From Falsiroseomonas sp038250135 (lineage in GTDB: Bacteria; Pseudomonadota; Alphaproteobacteria; Acetobacterales; Acetobacteraceae), in the NCBI GenBank assembly GCA_038250135.1, contig JBBSCP010000148.1, forward strand, positions 1 through 10,751: DNA of 10,751 nt, written 5' to 3'. The first letter of the stretch is position 1. Every line of letters starts with the position of its first letter. Below are positions 1 through 5,711 of the stretch, in pieces. Position numbers and translations under genes: made by a program. The notes beneath the pieces are model-generated. The model was given only the letters and a program-made list of their open reading frames with translations. It searched no databases and was not told where the DNA came from.

Positions 1-17
1 AACGGCTGCTGGTCCAT
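1..17 (-). CDS. Start of a minus-strand gene, truncated by the window edge
   Basis: Only the first five codons and two bases are present (reading M-D-Q-Q-P). The case rests on an excellent ribosome binding site: on the minus strand, GAGGAGGAAGGA lies just upstream, with its AGGAGG core at positions 24-29 and 6 nt of spacing to an ATG at 17-15. Such a purine-rich Shine-Dalgarno is rarely accidental in DNA this rich in G+C. Nothing can be said about the product. It would be transcribed leftward, divergently from the cytochrome c gene region. Confidence 0.5.
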
Positions 18-148
18 TTCCTTCCTCCTCACGCGGAATCCCCGCCTTGAAAGACACGTGACGCTCTTATTCGGGCTTAGTCCACCGGTAATGGCGCCTT
101 TGAGGCGAGACGGCGTCGGTAGCATGAAACCACAGGTGGATTAGGAAA
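18..148. other. Intergenic region, no clear element
   Basis: This is the space between the leftward start at 17 and the doubtful rightward ORF at 149. I looked for sigma-70-like -35/-10 pairs in both directions and found none at acceptable spacing. The only small features are a CACGTG palindrome at 55-60 and a loose TCCACC...GGTGGA pair about 50 nt apart, both compatible with chance. If the 149-460 ORF is not real, the gene-free stretch extends to 530. Confidence 0.4.
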
Positions 149-460
149 GTGTCACTCTCGGCAGGGTGTTTTTCCCGATCCGGCGCCCCGCCAGCCAGCC
201 AGCCAGCGGCGGCCGGCGTCGTGAAGGGCGAGCACAGCCTCGCGGACAATGCCGAACTCGGCCCGCATCTCGCCGACCTCGGCCTGACGGTCGCCCGCCT
301 CATGATCGACCGCATCGCAAGCCTGCTGGAAGCCGCGCGCAGCAGGCTCGGCGCACCGGCAGGCCATGCGGCGCTGGCCGAGCGAAGTGGCGCCACGTTG
401 CGCAAGCCGATCAGCGCCCTCGCCTTCGCCGCGCGGTGGGAAGCGAAACTCGTCCCCTGA
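149..460 (+). CDS. Doubtful hypothetical protein, possibly a gene remnant
   Basis: This 103-codon frame opens at a GTG preceded by AGGAAA and ends with TGA 70 nt before the cytochrome c start. From about residue 25 (an alternative GTG at 221) it has a normal amino-acid mix, a predicted helical character (Leu/Ala with spaced charged residues) and strongly G/C third positions, as expected for a coding frame here. The overlapping plus frame is Arg/Pro-rich, like a shadow. The first 24 residues look less coding and include the CCAG tetranucleotide run. I recognise no family, domain, signal peptide or membrane segment. It could be a small real protein starting at 149 or 221, the tail of a decayed gene, or noise. 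Confidence 0.35.
   Translation: MSLSAGCFSRSGAPPASQPAAAGVVKGEHSLADNAELGPHLADLGLTVARLMIDRIASLLEAARSRLGAPAGHAALAERSGATLRKPISALAFAARWEAKLVP
191..206. repeat. Tetranucleotide run (CCAG)x4
   Basis: Four perfect tandem copies of CCAG occur at 191-206, inside the 5' part of the doubtful ORF at 149-460. Gain or loss of one unit would shift the reading frame, which is the principle of phase variation. Four copies is short, and the run may simply be an Ala/Ser/Gln/Pro-coding low-complexity stretch. Confidence 0.5.
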
Positions 461-530
461 GAAGGCTTGCCAAGCGCGGCAAAGGCAGAATATGCGGCGG
501 GTTCGAAAAGCAAGCCGGGAGTTCATCCAG

Positions 531-920
531 ATGAGCCGTTCCTTCCTTCTGCCGCTGGCCGCGGCCGCGGGCCTTCTCCTGGCACCAAGCGCACAGGCGC
601 AGGATGCCGATGCGGGCCAGCGCGTGTTCAACCAGTGCCGCGCCTGCCACGTGATCGCGGCGGGCGGGCGCAATGGCGTCGGCCCCAACCTCCATGGCGT
701 CTGGGGCCGCGCGGCAGGCGCGGTGGAGGGCTTCCGCTATTCCGCGCCGATGCGCCAGAAGGCCGTAGGCGGCCTGGTCTGGACCGAGGAGAATATGCGC
801 GCCTACCTCGCCGACCCGAAATCGGTGGTGCCGGGGGGCTCGATGGCCTTTGCGGGGCTGCGCAATCCCCAGCAACTCAACGACGTGCTGGCCTACGTGC
901 AGCGCGCTTCGGCGCAGTGA
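531..920 (+). CDS. Secreted class I cytochrome c (c2-like, single haem)
   Basis: The product is a 129-residue electron carrier exported to the periplasm, where haem is attached covalently. Residues 1-24 form a classic Sec signal peptide: Arg at 3, a hydrophobic Leu/Ala core, and A-Q-A-Q before the mature Asp. The haem-binding CxxCH is C36-R-A-C39-H40. A GVGPNLHG segment (49-56) and the likely distal ligand Met105 in GGSMAF follow in the right order for small class I cytochromes c. About 105 mature residues is typical for the c2/c550 family. The ATG at 531 was chosen because it starts the signal peptide and has GGGAG at 517-521, 9 nt upstream; the frame runs open further 5' but without coding character. 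It is apparently monocistronic and ends 6 nt before a strong hairpin. Its redox partner is not in the window. Confidence 0.9.
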   Translation: MSRSFLLPLAAAAGLLLAPSAQAQDADAGQRVFNQCRACHVIAAGGRNGVGPNLHGVWGRAAGAVEGFRYSAPMRQKAVGGLVWTEENMRAYLADPKSVVPGGSMAFAGLRNPQQLNDVLAYVQRASAQ

Positions 921-925
921 ATTGG

Positions 926-956
926 TGATGCGCGCCTGAACCTCAGGCGCGCATCA
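926..956. terminator. Perfect 14-bp hairpin between convergent genes
   Basis: The left arm TGATGCGCGCCTGA (926-939) and right arm TCAGGCGCGCATCA (943-956) are perfect reverse complements around a 3-nt loop ACC (940-942). It starts 5 nt after the cytochrome c stop, and the right arm is the coding sequence for the last codons and stop of the convergent aminotransferase. Position and symmetry suggest a bidirectional terminator. No U tract follows the stem in either direction, so it is not a textbook intrinsic terminator; it may act with Rho or as an mRNA 3'-end stabiliser. Confidence 0.65.
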
Positions 957-2244
957 ACGGGCCTCGGAGGGCGAGGAATTCATCCACCGCCTCGACGAAG
1001 CCCGCACGCTCCGCCTCTCCGACCATCAGCGAGAGCGCGACCATGCCGCGGCGCGCGACGTACCAGCCGCGCTCGAGCAGGTCGAGGAACAACAACTCCT
1101 TCAACCCCTGATCGCCGGCCGCCGCCTCGATGGCGTCTCGCGGCGGCGCCTCCGTGAAGTGGAAGGCCATCATGCTGCCGCGGCCGGTGACCACCATCGG
1201 CAGGCGATGCGCCTGGGCCCGCGCGTTGAGCGCGGCCCGCAGCGCGTCGCCGCGCACATTATGCGCGATGGCGACCTCCGGCGTGTAGATCTCCGACAGC
1301 GCGGCGATGCCGGCGGACATGGTCAGCGTATTGTTGTTGAAGGTGCCGGCATGCCCGACAGCATCGCCGCGCCGCGGATCGAAGCGTGCCATCAGCGCCG
1401 CACCCCCGCCGAGCGCACCGAAGGACATGCCGCCGCCGACATACTTGCCCAGAGTGACCAGGTCCGGCGTCAGGCCCAGCGCGCCATGCAGGCCCCCGGG
1501 CGCAAGGCGGCTGGTCATCACCTCGTCGAAGATCAGCAGCGCGTCGGCCTCCGTCGCGGCCTCGCGCAGCGTGGCGAGAAAGGGTGCGCTCGCGGGGATG
1601 CAGCCGCCACCGCCCAACATCGGCTCCAGGATGATGGCCGCGAGGTCCGCTGCATGGGCACGCGCCAGGGCAAGCGCACCTGCAGGATCGTTGTAGCGCG
1701 CCAGCACGACGCGATGCGGCACGTTCACTGGGTTGGGCCCGGCGGCGAAGGTGAAAAGGCTGCCGTGATAGCCGCCCTCGAAGGCGAGGATGGTGTTCCG
1801 CCCGGTCACGATGCGCGCGAGCGAAAGCGCCAGCAGGTTCGCCTCCGTCCCGGAATTGCAGAAGCGTACCTGCTCCACCGCCGGGAAACGCCCGCAGACG
1901 AGCCGGGCGAAGTCGGCCTCCAGCGCGTTGTGGCCGGTGAGGTTCACGCCGACATCAAGCGCCCGCAGCACCGCCGCGCGGATCGCCGGGTGCGAATGGC
2001 CGAACAGCCCGGCGGTATACTCACCGATCATGGAGACGTAGGTCAGGCCATCGGAATCGGTAATCCGGCAGCCTTCGCCCTGTTCGACGCGGAAGGGAAA
2101 GGGGCCGTGGAACAAAACGCTGCGCGTGTTGCCCCCCGGCATGACGCGCGCGGCGTCCAGGTGATGCGCCTGGCTGCGCGGGCGGCGCTGCGCATAGGTC
2201 TCGCGCGCTTCCTCGAGCGCATCGGTAAGTTCGGCGTTGCGCAT
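943..2244 (-). CDS. Class III PLP aminotransferase, glutamate-1-semialdehyde aminomutase-like
   Basis: This is a 433-residue fold-type I PLP enzyme of the class III aminotransferase / GSA aminomutase family, expected to move an amino group between an amine or amino acid and a keto partner in the cytoplasm. Visible landmarks are an N-terminal PGGNTRS segment (36-42), the phosphate-binding SGTEA (131-135), GGYHG (157-161), the cofactor Asp in IFDEV (Asp240) and the Schiff-base Lys267 in LGKYVGGG. Length matches the family. The ATG at 2244 was chosen for its GGAGG at 2250-2254 (5 nt spacing) and because MRNAELTD begins the conserved protein; the frame continues upstream as antisense of the neighbouring SDR. 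Alphaproteobacteria normally make 5-aminolevulinate with ALA synthase, so a haem role is unlikely and a catabolic or accessory transamination is more plausible (inference). The last codons lie in the terminator-like hairpin. It runs divergently from the SDR at 2321. Confidence 0.88.
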   Translation of the reverse strand: MRNAELTDALEEARETYAQRRPRSQAHHLDAARVMPGGNTRSVLFHGPFPFRVEQGEGCRITDSDGLTYVSMIGEYTAGLFGHSHPAIRAAVLRALDVGVNLTGHNALEADFARLVCGRFPAVEQVRFCNSGTEANLLALSLARIVTGRNTILAFEGGYHGSLFTFAAGPNPVNVPHRVVLARYNDPAGALALARAHAADLAAIILEPMLGGGGCIPASAPFLATLREAATEADALLIFDEVMTSRLAPGGLHGALGLTPDLVTLGKYVGGGMSFGALGGGAALMARFDPRRGDAVGHAGTFNNNTLTMSAGIAALSEIYTPEVAIAHNVRGDALRAALNARAQAHRLPMVVTGRGSMMAFHFTEAPPRDAIEAAAGDQGLKELLFLDLLERGWYVARRGMVALSLMVGEAERAGFVEAVDEFLALRGPLMRA

Positions 2245-2259
2245 GCGGCCCTCCGGCGT

Positions 2260-2278
2260 GCGGCTATCGCTCAGCCGC
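2260..2278. promoter_or_regulatory. Inverted repeat in a divergent promoter region
   Basis: GCGGCT (2260-2265) and AGCCGC (2273-2278) form a 6-bp dyad with a 7-nt centre, inside the 76-nt region between the divergent aminotransferase and SDR starts. Its size and position fit an operator for a dimeric regulator, or a small hairpin in either leader. No regulator gene is in the window and no clear -35/-10 pair is visible, so this is a weak call. Confidence 0.25.
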
Positions 2279-2320
2279 GTGGTGCGTCCATCATGCGGCG
2301 TTTCGACGGGAGATGAACAG

Positions 2321-3004
2321 ATGGGATTGCTCGCGGGCCGCATCGCGGTGGTGACCGGCGCGGCGCGCGGCCTTGGCGCCGCCATCGCCGCACGCTTCGC
2401 GGCCGAGGGGGCCGAGGTGCAGGGCCTCGACCTGCCGGCCTGCGACGTCACTGACGAAGCGCAGGTCGCCGCCGCCATGGCGCGCCTGCCGCGCATCGAC
2501 GTGCTGGTCGCGAATGCCGGCGTGGTGCCGCCCTGGCGCGGGGTTGAGGCGCTCGACTTCGCCGAGTGGGACAGGGTTTTCGCGGTGAATGTGCGTGGCG
2601 TCGCCATCTGCATGAAGCACGCGGCGCCGCGCATGGGTCCTGGCGGCGCAATCCTCGCCATGGCCAGCCTGAACGCGGAACGTGCGGCGGCGGGCCAGGC
2701 GCTCTACACCGCGACGAAGCACGCGGTGCTGGGGCTGGTGCGCGCCGCGGCGCTGGACCTTGGCCCAAGCGGTATCCGCGTCAACGCGCTCGGCCCCGGA
2801 CCGATCGCCACCGAGGCCCTTCGAGGCCGCATCGCCGCACGCGGCCTGGCGGGAGATGAAGCGCTCGCCGCGGAGGCCGCGCGCACCCCGCTCGGCCGCA
2901 TCGCGACCGAGGCGGAGGTCGCGAACACTGCGCTATTCCTCGTCTCGGACCTCGCCAGCGCCATTACCGGCAAGATGCTGCGCGTCGATGGCGGCCTCGC
3001 CTGA
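2321..3004 (+). CDS. Short-chain dehydrogenase/reductase, compact, probably NAD-dependent
   Basis: This 227-residue classical SDR is an alcohol/ketone oxidoreductase of unknown substrate. The dinucleotide-binding TGAARGLG is at 12-19, followed by Asp37 at the end of strand 2 (an NAD-preferring signature), NAG at 65-67, Asn90, Ser116, and the Tyr129-x3-Lys133 pair with the usual 13-residue Ser-Tyr spacing. A GPGPIAT segment and a C-terminal RVDGG follow as in FabG-like SDRs. The stretch between strand 2 and the CDVTD motif is only a few residues (37-42), so one helix and strand usual in SDRs are missing and the protein is short. The ATG at 2321 was chosen for its GGGAG at 2308-2312 (8 nt) and the immediate Rossmann start; longer upstream options would enter the divergent gene. 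It is the only SDR here on the plus strand. Its TGA abuts the stop of the convergent flavin oxidoreductase. Confidence 0.88.
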   Translation: MGLLAGRIAVVTGAARGLGAAIAARFAAEGAEVQGLDLPACDVTDEAQVAAAMARLPRIDVLVANAGVVPPWRGVEALDFAEWDRVFAVNVRGVAICMKHAAPRMGPGGAILAMASLNAERAAAGQALYTATKHAVLGLVRAAALDLGPSGIRVNALGPGPIATEALRGRIAARGLAGDEALAAEAARTPLGRIATEAEVANTALFLVSDLASAITGKMLRVDGGLA

Positions 3005-3008
3005 TCAG
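3001..3008. other. Palindrome CTGATCAG holding two convergent stop codons
   Basis: The SDR stop (TGA, 3002-3004, plus) and the flavin oxidoreductase stop (TCA, 3005-3007, read as TGA on the minus strand) are adjacent with no base between them, inside a perfect 8-bp palindrome. There is no room for an intergenic terminator and I see no hairpin nearby, so transcripts from both sides probably run into the opposite gene. Confidence 0.8.
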
Positions 3009-4126
3009 TGCCTACCTTGGGCGGCGGCGCGGCGGTTGAGGTAAAAGGCGTAGCTCGGCGGCAGGATATCCGCGGGCTTGCCTACGCCAAGCGCGCGCGC
3101 CGCCCGATAGGACCAGGCCGGGTCGGCGATGAACTCGCGGGCCAGGGCCACGGCATCGGCCTGGCCCTCGGCGATGATCTGCTCGGCGAGGACAGGGTCG
3201 GTGATCAGGCCCACCGCCATGGTCGGAATGCCGACCTCACGCTTCACCTTCGCCGCCAGGGGCGCCTGGAAGCCGTGCGTCTGCGGCACCTGCGACATCG
3301 AGACCGGCAGGCCGATGCCGCCGGCGGAGCAATCCACCATATCCACGCCGCGCGCCTTCAATGCGCGCATGACGGGCATGGAGTCGGCCAGCGTCAGGCC
3401 GCCCGGCAAATTGTCCTCAAGCGAGGCACGCCACAGTAGCGGCATATCATCCGGGATCACCGCGCGCACCGCCTCCGCCACGCGAAGCGGCAGTTTCATG
3501 CGGCCCGCCGCGTCGCCGCCATGGGCATCGCTGCGCTGGTTGGTGATGGGCGAGAGGAAGGCATGCAGCAGGTAGCCATGCGCGCCGTGCAGCTCGATCA
3601 GGTCGAATCCCGCACGCACCGAGCGCTGCGCCGCGGCCGCGAAACCCTCGACGATCGCGTCCAGATCGGACAGCGTGGCCTCTCGCGGGGCGCGCCACCC
3701 TTCGCGCATCGGAATCGCGGAGGGGCCGATGGTTTCCCAGAAGGCCTCGGCACCGCTCTCGGGCAATGGGCCGTTGCCCTCCCACGGCCGCTGAGTCGCG
3801 CCCTTGCCGCCGGCGTAGTTGAGCTGGATGCCCGACGCGACGCCATGCGCATGATGCAGCGCATTGATGTCGCGCCACGCCGCGACCTGCTCATCATTCC
3901 AGATGCCGGCACAGCCATGCGTGATGCGGCCATCGCGCAGCACTGCCGAGGCTTCGGCGATCATCAGGCCCACGCCCCCGAGCGAGAAGCGCCCGTGATG
4001 CGCGCGATGCCACGCATTCGGCACGCCCTCCTCCGCCAGATACTGGCACATCGGCGCGACGACGATGCGGTTGCGCAGCGTGAGGCCGCGCAAGGTGAGC
4101 GGCGTGAACATCAAGGGTGAAGTCAT
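3005..4126 (-). CDS. Old Yellow Enzyme family NADH:flavin oxidoreductase (YqjM/XenA-like)
   Basis: The product is a 373-residue FMN-dependent TIM-barrel ene-reductase, normally reducing the C=C bond of alpha,beta-unsaturated carbonyls with NAD(P)H. The N-terminal FTPLTLRGLTLRNRIVVAPM is the family hallmark, with the YqjM-subgroup Cys27 and Tyr29 in MCQY. The HGAHGYL motif (180-186) supplies the two substrate-binding His. The C-terminal AVGLITDP and ADAVALAREFIADP form the FMN phosphate site. Two motifs deviate: Q101-L-N-Y-A-G-G-K stands where QLAHAGRK is usual, and N196-Q-R-S-D-A-H202-G-G has His for the usual Tyr. The ATG at 4126 overlaps the upstream stop as ATGA; an ATG at 4144 would add six residues and overlap more. 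It is the last gene of the operon, with no terminator visible before the convergent SDR. Confidence 0.9.
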   Translation of the reverse strand: MTSPLMFTPLTLRGLTLRNRIVVAPMCQYLAEEGVPNAWHRAHHGRFSLGGVGLMIAEASAVLRDGRITHGCAGIWNDEQVAAWRDINALHHAHGVASGIQLNYAGGKGATQRPWEGNGPLPESGAEAFWETIGPSAIPMREGWRAPREATLSDLDAIVEGFAAAAQRSVRAGFDLIELHGAHGYLLHAFLSPITNQRSDAHGGDAAGRMKLPLRVAEAVRAVIPDDMPLLWRASLEDNLPGGLTLADSMPVMRALKARGVDMVDCSAGGIGLPVSMSQVPQTHGFQAPLAAKVKREVGIPTMAVGLITDPVLAEQIIAEGQADAVALAREFIADPAWSYRAARALGVGKPADILPPSYAFYLNRRAAAQGRH

Positions 4127-4965
4127 GCGGGGCGCTTTTCCCATCCGTGTTGCGCCAGGATATCATGGCTGACGGCAAGGTCCGCATCCGGATCCGTGCC
4201 GGGCTGCGCGGCATCGGTGATGATCTCGAGCACCGTCAGCCCGGTATAGCCGATCTCGCGCAGCGCGGCCGCCGCGGGGCCGGGCTCGACGATGCCGGTG
4301 CCGAGGCGGTCATGCTTGAAATCGCCGTAGCCGGTGTCGCTGATGTGCACGTTCTTGATGCGGCTGCCGAGCATACGGATCGCCGCACCGACATCCTCCT
4401 TGATGTAGGCGCTGTTGCAGACATCGAAGTTGATGCCGACCGAGGCGTCGATGTCGTTTGCGACGTCGAGCATGTCCTTCGCTGTCGGCAGGAAGGTGAA
4501 GGGCACATTCTCGAGGATGATCTCCGTGCCGCTGCCCTTTGCATAGGCCACGAGTTCCTTCGTGCCTTCCACGAACCAGTCGCGCATCCAGGGCACGGGC
4601 GGGTTGATCAGCGAGTTCACCGGGCCGGGGATGGCGCAGACATAGGGGCAGCCCCAATCGGCAGCGAGCTCGATCGCCTCCCTGTACCGATCGAGCGTAT
4701 AGCGGCGCATGATCGGGCAAACGCTGTTCGGGTTGTTGTCGAGCAGCGGGTAGCAGAAGCTGGTGATGGCGCCGCCAATATCGGCGAGCCAGATCTTCAC
4801 CTCGCGCTTCTCGGCCGGCGTCATCGAGGAGGGCCACAGATGCGGCGGGAAGATCATCATCTCGAAGTTGCGATAGCCCTGGCTCGCCAGATGCTTGAGC
4901 GCGCCAAGGCCCGAATGCGAATAGAGGAACGGGAAGGTCGAGGCAGCAACGCGGAAATCGGCCAT
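4123..4965 (-). CDS. Sugar phosphate isomerase/epimerase-like TIM-barrel protein
   Basis: This is a 280-residue member of the xylose isomerase-like / AP-endonuclease-family-2 barrel superfamily, which holds metal-dependent isomerases, epimerases and dehydratases of sugars and inositols. Candidate metal ligands are in the family order: Glu152 (ILENV), Asp181 (NFDVCNS), His207 with Asp210 (NVHISD), His218 (KHDRLG) and Glu247 (TVLEII). The GTG motif after His218 is also typical. No signal peptide is seen, so it is cytoplasmic. The ATG at 4965 has GAGGAG at 4973-4978 (7 nt), which overlaps the stop of the preceding SDR. The start lies 11 nt after that stop, and the gene's own stop overlaps the next start as ATGA. 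The substrate is unknown; context suggests it reshapes the compound imported by the ABC transporter (inference). Confidence 0.85.
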   Translation of the reverse strand: MADFRVAASTFPFLYSHSGLGALKHLASQGYRNFEMMIFPPHLWPSSMTPAEKREVKIWLADIGGAITSFCYPLLDNNPNSVCPIMRRYTLDRYREAIELAADWGCPYVCAIPGPVNSLINPPVPWMRDWFVEGTKELVAYAKGSGTEIILENVPFTFLPTAKDMLDVANDIDASVGINFDVCNSAYIKEDVGAAIRMLGSRIKNVHISDTGYGDFKHDRLGTGIVEPGPAAAALREIGYTGLTVLEIITDAAQPGTDPDADLAVSHDILAQHGWEKRPA

Positions 4966-4976
4966 GGGGTGTCTCC

Positions 4977-5711
4977 TCAGAGCATGGATTCGAGGCGGGT
5001 GTTTACGATCAGCTCCGCGACATGCGCCTGGTCGGGCAGGCGCAGCAGAAGGCTGACGATTTCGGCGATGGTATCGGGTTGGAGGCGTCCCGGACCGGGC
5101 GTGACGCCGGGCAGGTTAGCGACGAGTTCGGTGTCGATCGCGCCAGGACAAAGTGCCGTGGCCCGCAACCCCTCCGCATGCCCGGCAAAGCGTGTGGCAT
5201 GCGTCAGCGCAATCAGCGCATGCTTCGACATGGCGTAGCCGAGTGTCACCGAGATGTCGCGGATGCGCTTGCCATCGGTAGAGGCGATGTTCACCACGCG
5301 GCCATGACCGGAGGCGCGCAGATGCGGCAGCGCGGCGCGCGTGACCCGCAGCGGCGATTTCACATTCACCTCCCACATTGCATCGAGCGCCGCTTCATCC
5401 TCATCGTCGAACGTCACGCGCGCGAGGATGCCGGCATTGTTCACCAGCGCGTCGAGCCTGCCATGCACAGCGACGGCCTCGGCAATCCACGACGCTGCCG
5501 TCTCACGCTGGGTCGCGTCGAAATGATGGAAGCTGACCGCAGCGCCACCCACAAGCTTGAGTCGCGATGCTGCGCCCTTCGGGTCCCGCACGCCAAGCGC
5601 CAACGCGAACCCCTCGGCGTGCAGGCGTCGCGCCAGGGACACGCCAAGTCCGCGCCCTGCCCCCGACAGCGCGACGACCCGACCGTCGGCAGGCAGCATC
5701 GCCTCGCTCAT
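4977..5711 (-). CDS. Short-chain dehydrogenase/reductase, probably NADPH-type
   Basis: This 244-residue classical SDR has the Rossmann motif SGAGRGLG (16-23, Ser in place of the first Thr), NNAG (91-94), Asn116, Ser144, and Tyr159-x3-Lys163. Arg42 just after strand 2 (GVRD) is a common NADP(H) signature. The Ser-Tyr distance is 15 rather than 13, implying a two-residue insertion in the active-site loop. PGAIDTEL (189-196) is the usual substrate-loop start. The C-terminus ends in an uncommon way (NTRLESML) without the VDGG motif, resembling SDRs in which the last strand differs. The ATG at 5711 directly abuts the TGA of the upstream SDR; an ATG four codons in is possible but less well spaced. 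It lies in the operon between another SDR and the TIM-barrel isomerase. Confidence 0.87.
   Translation of the reverse strand: MSEAMLPADGRVVALSGAGRGLGVSLARRLHAEGFALALGVRDPKGAASRLKLVGGAAVSFHHFDATQRETAASWIAEAVAVHGRLDALVNNAGILARVTFDDEDEAALDAMWEVNVKSPLRVTRAALPHLRASGHGRVVNIASTDGKRIRDISVTLGYAMSKHALIALTHATRFAGHAEGLRATALCPGAIDTELVANLPGVTPGPGRLQPDTIAEIVSLLLRLPDQAHVAELIVNTRLESML

Noticed and set aside
465..475. Dyad GCTTG-C-CAAGC about 55 nt upstream of the cytochrome c start
   Set aside because: It could be an operator half-site pair, but it is short, no promoter elements flank it, and dyads of this size are frequent by chance.
67..513. Minus-strand 148-codon frame upstream of the cytochrome c gene
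   Set aside because: Composition is Ala/Arg/Ser-rich and the C-terminus looks random; the plus frame at 149-460 has the better codon pattern, and the partial gene at 1-17 is a separate start.
1159..2316. 385-codon plus-strand open frame opposite the aminotransferase
   Set aside because: It is a mirror of the aminotransferase codons, Arg/Gln/His-rich, with no domain.
2245..2661. N-terminal extension of the aminotransferase
   Set aside because: The extra 139 codons are antisense to the plus-strand SDR; the ATG at 2244 has a good ribosome binding site and begins the conserved protein.
4117..5238. 373-codon plus-strand open frame opposite the TIM-barrel gene
   Set aside because: It is antisense to a protein with clear metal-ligand motifs and spans a gene junction; composition is that of a shadow frame.
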